A stretch of 64,000 nucleotides of DNA from positions 62,001-126,000 of the forward strand of contig CAMAPT010000007.1 in assembly GCA_945860225.1 (NCBI GenBank), written 5' to 3'. This stretch comes from Chitinophaga pinensis (lineage in GTDB: Bacteria > Bacteroidota > Bacteroidia > B-17B0 > Aurantibacillaceae). Below the pieces are notes generated by a model. The model did not search any database and was not told the origin of the DNA. It saw nothing but the letters and a program-made list of their open reading frames with translations. Positions 7,614 through 15,973 of this stretch are shown here, piece by piece; within the stretch, counting starts at the first letter, position 1; each line of letters begins with the position of its first letter. Position numbers and translations under genes: made by a program.

Positions 7614-9032
7614 TTATAATAATGTGGAAGGGCAAACGTAATCAGTTACTTTAAACAAATTACTTGTTTTTAACGCATTAAATCCACCCGAAACATCAAT
7701 TAAATGATTGTAACCTCTTGCTTTTAAAATGGAAATAAAAACTACCGAACGGTAACCAGAAGCACAGTGTACATAATAGGTTTTGTTTTTATCTAATTTA
7801 GTCATGCTGTCATTGATAAAGTCCAACGGCGCGTTAATGGCATCAACAATATGCTCACTGTTGTATTCGCTGGCTTTTCTTACATCAACAACAGTTATTT
7901 GCTCTTTTTTACAAATTTCGGATAATTCCTCGTGATTGACGGAATGGATTTGTTCAATCTCTTTATTGGCGGACAACCAGGCATTAAAGCCACCTTTTAA
8001 AAATCCTAATGCATTATCATATCCCACCCGGGCCAAGCGAGTAATTACTTCTTCTTCTCTGCCTTCGTCGGCAACGATTAATAATTCTTGTTTTACACTT
8101 GGTACTAATGTTCCCACCCAAGTCGCAAAGTTACCTACAATACCAATGTTTATAGAGTTTGGAATAAAGCCTTTTTTGAAATCTTGAGGTTTTCGAGTGT
8201 CAATAATTAATGCACGCGTTTCATTGGCTGCTACTTCAAATTCAACTACGGATAATGCTCTCGATCCCTTTTGAATGACTTTATCTATACTTTCATATCC
8301 GTTTATATTCATCAATACATTTTGAGGAAAATATCCCGGAGGTGGAACTAATCCGGTTAAAATTTCTTTAATGAACTGTTCTTTCGTTAAAGATGGATTT
8401 AATGCGTAGTTCACTTTTTTTTGATGGCCTAAAGTGTCCGTTGTTTCTTTACTCATATTTTTACCACACGCACTGCCCGCACCATGATTCGGGTATACGA
8501 TTAAATCATCGCTTAAAGGCATGATTTTATTTCGCAATGAGTCATATAAATGACCGGCTAATTTTTCTTCGGTTAAGTCGGCAATGACATGTTGTGCTAA
8601 ATCAGGTCGACCAACATCTCCAATAAATAAGGTGTCACCGGTAATGATACCGTGTTCTTTACCAAGCTCATCAATTAATAGATAAGTAGTGCTTTCCATT
8701 GTATGCCCTGGTGTATGAATAACTTTTACGCCATACTTACCAACTGTAAACAATTGATTGTTTGCCGCAATTGTTGCTTGATAAGCAGGTTTAGCTGTTG
8801 GCCCAAATACAATTTCAGCTCCGGCTTTATTCATTAAATCCAAATGACCACTTACAAAATCTGCATGAAAATGGGTTTCAAACACATATTTAATTTTAGC
8901 ATTATCGTTTTTGGCTTTGTCAATATAGGGTTGTACTTCTCTCAATGGGTCGAAGATGGCAGCTTCACCATTACTTTCTAAATAGTATGCTGCATGAGCA
9001 ATACATCCTGTATAAATCTGTTCGATTTTCAT
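7614..9032 (-). CDS. MBL-fold persulfide dioxygenase-like protein fused to two rhodanese domains
   Basis: The 472-residue cytoplasmic protein has a metallo-beta-lactamase domain (about 1-240) with T-H-F-H-A-D-F-V-S-G-H, H-T-P-G-H and D-T-L-F-I-G-D-V-G-R-P-D, as in ETHE1-type persulfide dioxygenases. Two rhodanese domains follow. The first (about 260-360) lacks the catalytic cysteine (V-A-D-E-G-R). The second (about 370-460) keeps it in H-C-A-S-G-Y-R-S. This layout is common in Bacteroidota and is expected to oxidise glutathione- or other low-molecular persulfides to sulfite. The gene has its own terminator and lies next to the rhodanese/YeeE operon. Confidence 0.9.
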   Translation of the reverse strand: MKIEQIYTGCIAHAAYYLESNGEAAIFDPLREVQPYIDKAKNDNAKIKYVFETHFHADFVSGHLDLMNKAGAEIVFGPTAKPAYQATIAANNQLFTVGKYGVKVIHTPGHTMESTTYLLIDELGKEHGIITGDTLFIGDVGRPDLAQHVIADLTEEKLAGHLYDSLRNKIMPLSDDLIVYPNHGAGSACGKNMSKETTDTLGHQKKVNYALNPSLTKEQFIKEILTGLVPPPGYFPQNVLMNINGYESIDKVIQKGSRALSVVEFEVAANETRALIIDTRKPQDFKKGFIPNSINIGIVGNFATWVGTLVPSVKQELLIVADEGREEEVITRLARVGYDNALGFLKGGFNAWLSANKEIEQIHSVNHEELSEICKKEQITVVDVRKASEYNSEHIVDAINAPLDFINDSMTKLDKNKTYYVHCASGYRSVVFISILKARGYNHLIDVSGGFNALKTSNLFKVTDYVCPSTLL

Positions 9033-9249
9033 AGTGTTATTTTTTAGTGTTTTTTTGATTTTTGGTTATTGATTCTTGTTAATAGATTAGTTAATTATGG
9101 ACATCTGTTTTTACACGGTATCACCTTTATTAATTTTTTATGGGTTTCAAATGATATTCTTTTCTCGAAGCAAAGTTCGTTTAGGAAGTAAGAATAGGAT
9201 ATGAGGAATATCAGTTTTTAAATAAAATTGAGACTTTGATGAAGCTTAA

Positions 9250-9267
9250 GTAACAAATGTTACATAA
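9250..9267. promoter_or_regulatory. Shared near-palindromic motif, copy 2
   Basis: GTAACAAATGTTACATAA contains the 14-bp palindrome GTAACA-AA-TGTTAC. It lies about 220 bases upstream of the MBL-rhodanese start and directly after the BLUF gene's terminator. It matches copy 1 at 16 of 17 bases. No clear -7 box could be placed at a fitting distance for this copy. Confidence 0.4.
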
Positions 9268-9294
9268 AAAAGGAGAACCTTTTGAGTTCTCCTT
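9265..9294 (-). terminator. Terminator of the BLUF gene
   Basis: AAGGAGAAC and GTTCTCCTT form a perfect 9-bp stem with a 7-base loop. On the minus strand it is followed by a T-run. It lies about 40 bases beyond the BLUF stop codon. Confidence 0.8.
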
Positions 9295-9331
9295 AATTCT
9301 AAAAATAAATTTTTTATTTTTTTGAAAAAAA

Positions 9332-9763
9332 TTACACTAGTTTATAAAATCTAGAAAGCATTTTTAACACTTTACTGTCTTCAATAATTCCACCTTTAAT
9401 TAATTTGTTAAATACTTCATTTTCCTCAATTGTAGCATCTGTAATCAGTTTTAAGTCTTCTTTATCGGCATCTTTATATCCCATGTGCCAAGCTGGAAAC
9501 ATACGCTCTGTTATTTCTCCTTTATTTAATAAAATAACTTTTGAATGTCTATCATCTTTCTTTATTAGGTTAAATAGACTTGTTAAATCATTTTCCGCTC
9601 CTTCTAGAAATTGTAAAAAATAATTTTTAGAGTGAACTAATACTCCGGTTACAGACTTTCCAGGATTGTTTTTTTCACATGATTTTAATATTTTTTGAAT
9701 TTCTTCGTCAGTACAATTTGCATTTCTAACACTAGAATAGACTAGATAATTAAGTTTCTCCAT
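9332..9763 (-). CDS. BLUF-domain blue-light sensor
   Basis: The 143-residue protein is a BLUF (FAD-binding blue-light) domain of about 95 residues plus a short helical tail. Visible family features are the N-terminal Y-L-V-Y-S-S strand with the flavin-partner tyrosine, the N-N...S-V-T-G-V-L segment with the asparagine, F-L-Q-F-L-E-G with the key glutamine, and F-P-A-W-H-M-G-Y with the Trp/Met pair. There is no attached output domain, so it should act through a partner protein. The gene stands divergent to a SpoIIE-type phosphatase 53 bases away, the likely partner. It has its own terminator. Confidence 0.9.
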   Translation of the reverse strand: MEKLNYLVYSSVRNANCTDEEIQKILKSCEKNNPGKSVTGVLVHSKNYFLQFLEGAENDLTSLFNLIKKDDRHSKVILLNKGEITERMFPAWHMGYKDADKEDLKLITDATIEENEVFNKLIKGGIIEDSKVLKMLSRFYKLV

Positions 9764-9781
9764 AAAATTGATATTAATAGT

Positions 9782-9797
9782 TATTTTTGCAAATATA
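9782..9797. promoter_or_regulatory. Back-to-back -7 boxes for the divergent pair
   Basis: TATTTTTG (9782-9789, plus) faces the phosphatase gene, and TATATTTG (9797-9790, minus) faces the BLUF gene. Both match TAnnTTTG and abut each other, which would make the two promoters overlap. Neither has a well-placed -33 TTG. Confidence 0.4.
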
Positions 9798-9816
9798 ATT
9801 TTTTAGCTCAACAAGC

Positions 9817-10688
9817 ATGGTCATCCTTTTTTTTATTATTAATGTTTTTTGTATAGTAGGGTTAATATTTTATGTGTTACAACTTCAAAAATCGAAATTA
9901 ATTCTCGCTAATCAATTGGCAGATTATCGAATTCAGAAAAATGACCTTTTAGATAGTATTAGCAATGCTGAAAGAATTCAAAGAGCAGTTTTGCCGGCCA
10001 AGGATACTATGGATAGATTTCTAGAAGAGTATTTTATTTTTTATCAACCTAAAGATATTGTTTCAGGGGATTTTTACTGGTTTGAATATTACAATTGTAA
10101 ACTATATATTGCTGTAGCCGATTGCACTGGGCATGGTGTCCCAGGTGCTATGATGAGCTTAATATGCAAAACGCGCTATTACGGGCACTGTATGATGATG
10201 GCTCTGAAACAACAGGAGAATTGTTAAATAATACCCGTGTTCATGTAATTGAAAATTTATCAAAAGGTAAATTTAATATAAGTGATGGAATGGATATTTC
10301 CTTATGTTGCGTTGACTTTTTAGAGTATAGCATTGAGTGGTCTGGTGCAAATAATCCAATTTGGATAATTCGTGATGGCGAATTTATTGAACTAAAACCA
10401 AATAAATGTTCAATAGGAACAGACATTAATCATGTGCAATTTGAAACACATAGTTTGAATCTCTCAGAAAATGACATATTGTATATGTTCTCTGATGGTT
10501 ACAAAGATCAGTTTGGTGGAGCTGAAAATAAAAAATTTTTAAACAAAAGGTTTAGGCAAATGATTCTTGAAATTAGTAAAGAACCTATGAATAAACAGTC
10601 AGCAATGGTTGAAGCAAATCTTAAGAGTTGGATGGGTAATAACCCTCAAGTCGATGATATTTGCGTAATGGGAATAAAATTAGTTTAA
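9817..10688 (+). pseudogene. SpoIIE/PP2C-type phosphatase, frameshifted
   Basis: The product has one N-terminal membrane helix (about residues 1-22), a short coiled stretch and a SpoIIE-like PP2C phosphatase domain. Motifs are V-S-G-D-F-Y-W, V-A-D-C-T-G-H-G-V-P-G-A in the first frame, and F-S-D-G-Y-K-D-Q-F-G-G and V-D-D-I-C-V-M-G in the second. These supply the metal-binding aspartates. The frame changes at the A-run 10168-10171 (about codon 118). One added A restores the expected S-L-I-C-K-N-A-L-L-R-A-L sequence. Otherwise the gene looks healthy, so this is a recent mutation or a homopolymer sequencing error. It stands divergent to the BLUF sensor and probably was its output. Confidence 0.8.
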
Positions 10689-10713
10689 TCGTATTTAACA
10701 ATTTTTTCGCTAC

Positions 10714-11745
10714 TTAACTTTTTAATAGCAATACATTCAAGCTTTCTTCCATAATTTCTCCCATGTTGGAACATCGATTGAATATAGGATGATTGTAATG
10801 TTCTGCTAATTCTGTTTTTAAGGTTTCAGTTTTTTCTAAAGTAGATAAATTATCCTGTTTCATCACATCTAAAAGATGGTCTGTATTATATTTTGAGGTT
10901 CTTACTCTACGCGCAATTAATGAACGTTCTTCTGATTGGTATTGTTTAACTGTGTTAACATTGAGATGTTTCATGCACAATTCAACAAAGGGCGTATTTT
11001 CTTTAAAATACTGAGGAATGTATAATGATTTTCGACCTTCAAAACTTTGTTGGTCAAAATCAATGGCTCTTATTCTGTACTGAGTATCTTCGAAATCGGG
11101 AGTTACATCAACTACATAGTTATAGGAACGCATATCACCAAGTAATCTTACTAAACAACGTTCATTAAACTTTACAAATTCTTTTGCTAAACGTATTTCG
11201 TTTACTTCAGGATCTGAAAAATTATTTTTAATGAATTGATCTCCAGGAATTCCAACAATATGCTCTTCAACCAAGGTTTGATTATTTACAAAGTAATTGA
11301 TTCTGTTTGGAGACAATATGTGTTCCCATTCCAATCCATAAATTCTTGATGAATCTGCTAATTTGATATAGTAATAGTCGTAATTATCATTGTAATTATT
11401 GACGACTTTAATTCTAAATGGTTTGGAATTACCAAATGTACAGAAGTCTATTCTTTCTATATGAAGGTGTTCCATAACTTTTATGTCACCATTAGTTTTT
11501 AAAATGGCGTATATTTTCGTTAATTCTCTATTTAATTCTTCAATTTCACTTTGAGAATAAGCAACGGTTAACCACAAAGTATCTTTGCCGTATTTGTCAT
11601 ACAAACTGATGGACGTTGTAAATCTGAGTAAATCTTCATACTGAACAGGTATATTTTGTAATCTACCATTAGTTGATAGATAATCGCTAAGGTTTGGCGA
11701 TACTTGATACGGTATTTTCTTTTTTTGTACAGAATGGCTACTCAT
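10714..11745 (-). CDS. Conserved protein with kinase-like C-terminal motifs, function unknown
   Basis: This 343-residue soluble protein matches no family I can name. Residues of interest lie around 205-240: L-L-G-D-M-R-S-Y-N-Y-V-V followed about 15 residues later by I-R-A-I-D-F-D-Q-Q-S-F. This pairing recalls the catalytic D/R-x-x-x-N and the D-F-D metal motif of atypical kinase-like folds. No glycine-rich loop is evident. It is transcribed toward the phosphatase gene with a 25-base gap between the convergent stops. A role as a regulatory kinase is speculation. Confidence 0.65.
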   Translation of the reverse strand: MSSHSVQKKKIPYQVSPNLSDYLSTNGRLQNIPVQYEDLLRFTTSISLYDKYGKDTLWLTVAYSQSEIEELNRELTKIYAILKTNGDIKVMEHLHIERIDFCTFGNSKPFRIKVVNNYNDNYDYYYIKLADSSRIYGLEWEHILSPNRINYFVNNQTLVEEHIVGIPGDQFIKNNFSDPEVNEIRLAKEFVKFNERCLVRLLGDMRSYNYVVDVTPDFEDTQYRIRAIDFDQQSFEGRKSLYIPQYFKENTPFVELCMKHLNVNTVKQYQSEERSLIARRVRTSKYNTDHLLDVMKQDNLSTLEKTETLKTELAEHYNHPIFNRCSNMGEIMEESLNVLLLKS

Positions 11746-11891
11746 CTTTTTGCTAATATTTAGAACTTTAAATGTAACTTTTTTGAAACAAAATGTTTAA
11801 TTCAAATTGAATAATAAGTGTAAAAAAACAGTAAAATATTTGTGCTCTGAAGTCACAAGATTGATTGTTTTACCTTTAGCTTCTATGATAA

Positions 11892-11926
11892 GCAAAGAGC
11901 CTTGTTATTTCGACAAGGCTCTTTGC
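11892..11926 (-). terminator. 14-bp perfect hairpin after the malic enzyme gene
   Basis: GCAAAGAGCCTTGT and ACAAGGCTCTTTGC pair perfectly around a 7-base loop, 23 bases beyond the malic enzyme stop codon. The following minus-strand sequence is only modestly T-rich, so termination may be imperfect. Confidence 0.65.
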
Positions 11927-11949
11927 AATCATTAGGTATTTTATGTTAA

Positions 11950-14223
11950 CTAGATTTTTTTACTTTGTGCGTCGATGACGGCAATGGTAATCATATTAAC
12001 AATTTCACGAACAGAACTACCAAGCTGAAGAACATGAACAGGTTTTTTTAGCCCCATTAATACTGGACCTATGGCTTCAGCTCCGCCCAATTCTTGTAAT
12101 AACTTGTAGGCAATGTTACCAGATGCAAGGTTTGGAAAGATAAATGTATTCACATCTTTATCTATTAACGTACTGAAAGGGAATTGCTCTTTTAGTAAAT
12201 CATTGTTTACGGCAAAATTAGCTTGCACATCTCCATCCACGATGAGTCCGGGATAATTTTTATGCAATATTTTAACCGACTCTTGAACTTTTTTAGGAAC
12301 TTCTCCCTCTGCCGAACCAAAATTAGAATAAGACAGCATGGCAATGCGTGGCGTAATATTGTATTGTTTTACTGTGGTGGCAGTCAATACCGCTATATCA
12401 GCCAATTGTTGAGCGGTAGGATCGGTATTCATGGTTGTATCAGCAAAAAAGTAAGGGCCTTTTTTGGTAACCATCATATATAAACCAGCTACTCGACTTA
12501 CACCTTCTTGCACACCAATTATTTCAAGGGCAGGCTTAATAGGAGCTGCATATTTCCGGGTTAAGCCCGATATCATCGCATCTGCTAAACCTTGTTCAAC
12601 CATCATCGCCCCAAAGTAGTTTCTGTCACGCATAAGTTTACGTGCATCATACTGAGTTAATCCTCGGCGTTGTTGTTTTAGCCATAATAAATCACCAAAT
12701 TCTGCTCTTCTTTCTTCTTCTTCCGGCAACCAAGCATCGATGATTGGAGTATCGCCCATGTCAATTTGGTGTTCTTCAATTAAGGCTAATATTTTTTCTT
12801 TGTTACCTAATAAAATTGGTTTAGCTATTCCTTCATCTTTGGCAACTTGAGCTGCCTTCAATATTTTATAGTTATCAGCTTCTGTAAATACAACGCGTTT
12901 AGGGTTTGATTTAGCTTTATTCGCTAAACTTCGCATTAATTTGTTGTCTTTTCCTAAACGATTATCTAATTCAGTTCGATAAGTTTCCCAGTCGGTAATA
13001 ACACGTTTTGCCACACCACTTTCGATAGCTGCTTTTGCCACAGCAGAACTCACTGTAGAAATTAAACGGTTATCAATTGGTTTAGGAATGATATATTCTT
13101 TTCCGAATACTAAATTTTTTGAACCATAAGCTAAATTTACGTAATCAGGAACGCTTTCTTTTGCCAGTGCGGCAATAGCTAAAGCAGCAGCTAATTTCAT
13201 TTCTTCATTAATGCACGTGGCGCGAACGTCTAATGCTCCTCTGAATATGAAGGGGAAACCTAAAACGTTGTTCACCTGATTAGGATGATCACTTCTACCA
13301 GTAGCAACTATAATATCCGGACGAGCACTAATGGCATCTTCGTAAGAAATTTCAGGAGTAGGATTCGCCAAAGCAAATACAATACAATTTGTAGCCATAG
13401 AACGAACCATATCTTGCGACAAAATATTGCCTTTAGATAATCCAACAAATACATCCGCCCCCTTAATAGCTTCTTCAAGTGTATTTACACTTGTATTATC
13501 CGATGCGAAAAAAGTTTTGTATTGATCTAAGTCTTTTCTATTTTTATTAATAACCCCTTTACTATCCAACATCAAAATATTTTCTTTTTTGACGCCAACC
13601 GCTATATACATTTTGGCACATGAATTAGCAGACGCTCCAGCCCCGTTAATCACCAATTTTATTTCGCTGATTTTTTTTCCGGAAAGTTCTACAGCATTTA
13701 GCAAGCCTGCTGATGAAATGATAGCTGTACCATGCTGATCATCATGCATTAAAGGGATATTAAGTTCTTCTTTTAATCGACGTTCAATTTCAAAACACTC
13801 TGGAGCTTTGATGTCTTCGAGGTTAATACCTCCAAATGTACAAGCGATGTTTTTGACGGTATTTACAAATTCATCAATGTTTTTGGTGTCAACTTCAATA
13901 TCAAATACGTCAATGTCTGCAAAGATTTTAAATAATAAGCCTTTTCCTTCCATAACTGGCTTAGATGCCAAGGCACCAATATCACCTAATCCTAGTACAG
14001 CCGTTCCGTTAGATATAACAGCTACTAAATTTCCTTTTGCGGTATATTTGTAAGCGTCTTCTTGATTTTTTTCGATTTCAAGGCAAGGTTCAGCCACTCC
14101 GGGAGAGTAGGCTAAAGTTAAATCTCTTTGAGTACTGTATGGTTTGGTTGGTATTACTTCAATTTTTCCGGGTCTTCCTTGAGCATGATAATCAAGGGCA
14201 TCTTGTTTTCTAAATTTTGCCAT
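11950..14223 (-). CDS. maeB: NADP-dependent malic enzyme with phosphotransacetylase-like domain
   Basis: The 757-residue enzyme converts malate to pyruvate and CO2 with NADP reduction. The malic enzyme part (about 1-420) shows S-P-G-V-A-E-P-C, the E-G-K-G segment and M-H-D-D-Q-H-G-T-A metal site, and the Rossmann motif G-A-G-A-S-A. The C-terminal 330 residues are a phosphate acetyltransferase-like domain, which in MaeB enzymes serves regulation by acetyl-CoA and assembly rather than catalysis. The length is normal for the family. It stands alone between the NrnA-like gene (134 bases upstream) and a strong hairpin downstream. Confidence 0.95.
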   Translation of the reverse strand: MAKFRKQDALDYHAQGRPGKIEVIPTKPYSTQRDLTLAYSPGVAEPCLEIEKNQEDAYKYTAKGNLVAVISNGTAVLGLGDIGALASKPVMEGKGLLFKIFADIDVFDIEVDTKNIDEFVNTVKNIACTFGGINLEDIKAPECFEIERRLKEELNIPLMHDDQHGTAIISSAGLLNAVELSGKKISEIKLVINGAGASANSCAKMYIAVGVKKENILMLDSKGVINKNRKDLDQYKTFFASDNTSVNTLEEAIKGADVFVGLSKGNILSQDMVRSMATNCIVFALANPTPEISYEDAISARPDIIVATGRSDHPNQVNNVLGFPFIFRGALDVRATCINEEMKLAAALAIAALAKESVPDYVNLAYGSKNLVFGKEYIIPKPIDNRLISTVSSAVAKAAIESGVAKRVITDWETYRTELDNRLGKDNKLMRSLANKAKSNPKRVVFTEADNYKILKAAQVAKDEGIAKPILLGNKEKILALIEEHQIDMGDTPIIDAWLPEEEERRAEFGDLLWLKQQRRGLTQYDARKLMRDRNYFGAMMVEQGLADAMISGLTRKYAAPIKPALEIIGVQEGVSRVAGLYMMVTKKGPYFFADTTMNTDPTAQQLADIAVLTATTVKQYNITPRIAMLSYSNFGSAEGEVPKKVQESVKILHKNYPGLIVDGDVQANFAVNNDLLKEQFPFSTLIDKDVNTFIFPNLASGNIAYKLLQELGGAEAIGPVLMGLKKPVHVLQLGSSVREIVNMITIAVIDAQSKKI

Positions 14224-14357
14224 AAATGTTAAATTTAAGAAATCGAAAGTAGTGTTTTTAGTGTTAAAAAATAAATAATTAAGGTTATAGTTATGTGATG
14301 TTACTCACAATTTGGAGGTTGTTTTTAAACTATTTTTTATGAAAAACCAGTGTTAAG

Positions 14358-15377
14358 TTATTTCTTGAGTAAATCTTTTTTATACTCTGGAAGTAAATTT
14401 AAAAAATGCTGAACGGTTTTTTGCAGGTCAAATTCATTACCTCTTCCTCCCGCAGCATTTATGTGACCACCTCCGTTAAAATGTTTTCTAGCCAATTGAT
14501 TGACATCGAATTTACCTTTACTTCTGAATGAAATTTTTATTTTCCCTTCGCCCTCAGAAAAGAAAGCGCAAAACCGGATTCCTTTAATTGAAAAAGGATA
14601 GTTAACTATTCCCTCAGTATCTCCTTTTTGATGATTAAATTTTTTTAATTCTTTTTCTGATAATGTAATATAAGCTGTTCGTAATTCTGGGATGACAACC
14701 ATTTTTTCGGTTAAACAGTAGCCTAATAATTTGACTCTACTTTCGCTATACGTATCATATATAGAAGTGTGTATGTCGCTTGGTTTTAAACCGGTTGATA
14801 GTAAATGTGCTAAGGTTAAATGAGTTTGAGGAGTGACGCTATCAAACCGAAAAGAACCTGTGTCAGTCATGATACCAGTATATAAACAAGCGGCAATATC
14901 TTTGTCAATCAAGGTTTTCCCTCCTAGGCCAACAATAAATTCGTATACTAGTTCGCAAGTCGAACAAGCATTAACATCATGGAAATATAAATCGGCATAG
15001 TTATCGGGTTGTTGATGATGATCAATGAGGATTTTTTTTGCGGTCGCATGTTGTAATAATTCACCTAGTCCTTCTAATCTCGAAAATGTATTAAAATCTA
15101 GAGTGAAAATTAAATCACTTTTTGAAATAAGAGAAGCTACTTTTTTAGGATTTTTGCTAAACTCTACAACTTTTTTATTTCCGGGTAACCAATGTAAAAA
15201 ATCAGGATAATCATTGGGGGTAATCACCGTAACATTTTTTTCGAGTTTAATCAAGTAGTTATAAAGTCCTAATGAAGAGCCCATTGCATCACCATCTGGA
15301 TTGTAATGGGTAACAATGAGTATATTCTGAGATTTAGTTAGAAGAGTTTTGAATTTTCGAAATGAATCTTTCTGCAT
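14358..15377 (-). CDS. DHH/DHHA1 phosphoesterase, NrnA-like
   Basis: The start is ATG 15377, giving 339 residues; a TTG at 15398 would extend it without family support. The DHH domain shows T-H-Y-N-P-D-G-D-A-M-G and D-H-H-Q-Q-P-D. The DHHA1 part has G-G-G-H-I-N-A-A-G-G near the C-terminus. NrnA-type enzymes degrade nano-RNA and pAp or linear dinucleotides such as pApA, and are cytoplasmic and manganese-dependent. The gene is divergent from ndk with under 100 bases between. Confidence 0.88.
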   Translation of the reverse strand: MQKDSFRKFKTLLTKSQNILIVTHYNPDGDAMGSSLGLYNYLIKLEKNVTVITPNDYPDFLHWLPGNKKVVEFSKNPKKVASLISKSDLIFTLDFNTFSRLEGLGELLQHATAKKILIDHHQQPDNYADLYFHDVNACSTCELVYEFIVGLGGKTLIDKDIAACLYTGIMTDTGSFRFDSVTPQTHLTLAHLLSTGLKPSDIHTSIYDTYSESRVKLLGYCLTEKMVVIPELRTAYITLSEKELKKFNHQKGDTEGIVNYPFSIKGIRFCAFFSEGEGKIKISFRSKGKFDVNQLARKHFNGGGHINAAGGRGNEFDLQKTVQHFLNLLPEYKKDLLKK

Positions 15378-15422
15378 GAATTTGTTTTTTAAGGCCAAAT
15401 TTAGGGTATTTTAAATCGAATA

Positions 15423-15452
15423 TTTGATATAAATACAATAATTGTATATTTG
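15423..15452 (+). promoter_or_regulatory. Promoter of ndk
   Basis: TTTG (15423-15426), an 18-base spacer and TATATTTG (15445-15452) give a textbook Bacteroidota promoter, ending 20 bases before the ndk ATG. Confidence 0.75.
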
Positions 15453-15472
15453 CGCCCATAAAAAATACAATA

Positions 15473-15892
15473 ATGGCAGGAAATATTACATTTACAATGA
15501 TTAAACCTGATGCAGTTGAAGCTAACAACATCGGGCCAATTTTAGCAAAAATTAACCAAGCTGGTTTTAAAATTGAGGCTATGAAATACATGAAATTGAG
15601 CGCTGAAACAGCCGGTAAATTTTATGAAGTTCATAAAGAGCGTCCTTTCTACGGTGAGTTAGTAGATTATATGAGCAGTGGACCAATTGTAGCGGCTGTT
15701 TTATCTAAAGACAATGCTGTTGCAGAGTACAGAACTTTAATTGGAGCAACTGATCCAACTAAAGCAGAAGAAGGAACGATTCGTAAATTATTTGCTAAAT
15801 CTATCGCTGCTAATGCCGTTCATGGTTCAGATAGCGATGAAAATGCAAACATAGAAGCTAACTTTTTCTTTTCTCAAACAGAACGTTTCTAA
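15473..15892 (+). CDS. ndk: Nucleoside-diphosphate kinase
   Basis: The 139-residue protein starts [14 protein letters not shown] and carries the active-site segment [12 protein letters not shown] with the phospho-acceptor histidine. It transfers the gamma-phosphate between nucleoside tri- and diphosphates to balance nucleotide pools. The length is normal. It is a single-gene unit with a consensus promoter and a strong terminator right after it. Confidence 0.97.
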   Translation: MAGNITFTMIKPDAVEANNIGPILAKINQAGFKIEAMKYMKLSAETAGKFYEVHKERPFYGELVDYMSSGPIVAAVLSKDNAVAEYRTLIGATDPTKAEEGTIRKLFAKSIAANAVHGSDSDENANIEANFFFSQTERF

Positions 15893-15919
15893 TTTTATTT
15901 TAGTTACATAACTTTGAAG

Positions 15920-15949
15920 AGCCGTTTCATTTTTGAAACGGCTTTTTTT
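15920..15949 (+). terminator. Terminator of ndk
   Basis: AGCCGTTTCA and TGAAACGGCT pair perfectly around four T and run into a T-stretch, 28 bases after the ndk stop. It also rules out the upstream start codon of the next gene. Confidence 0.9.
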
Positions 15950-15973
15950 ATCGTTTTTATATTATATTTATTC

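Noticed and set aside
10160-10175. Programmed -1 frameshift in the phosphatase gene
   Set aside because: The site TGC-AAA-ACG is not a good slippery heptamer, and a single added A restores the family sequence, so a mutation or read error is simpler.
15334-15591. 85-codon minus frame across the ndk promoter and start
   Set aside because: It runs antisense through ndk and its promoter and is not protein-like.
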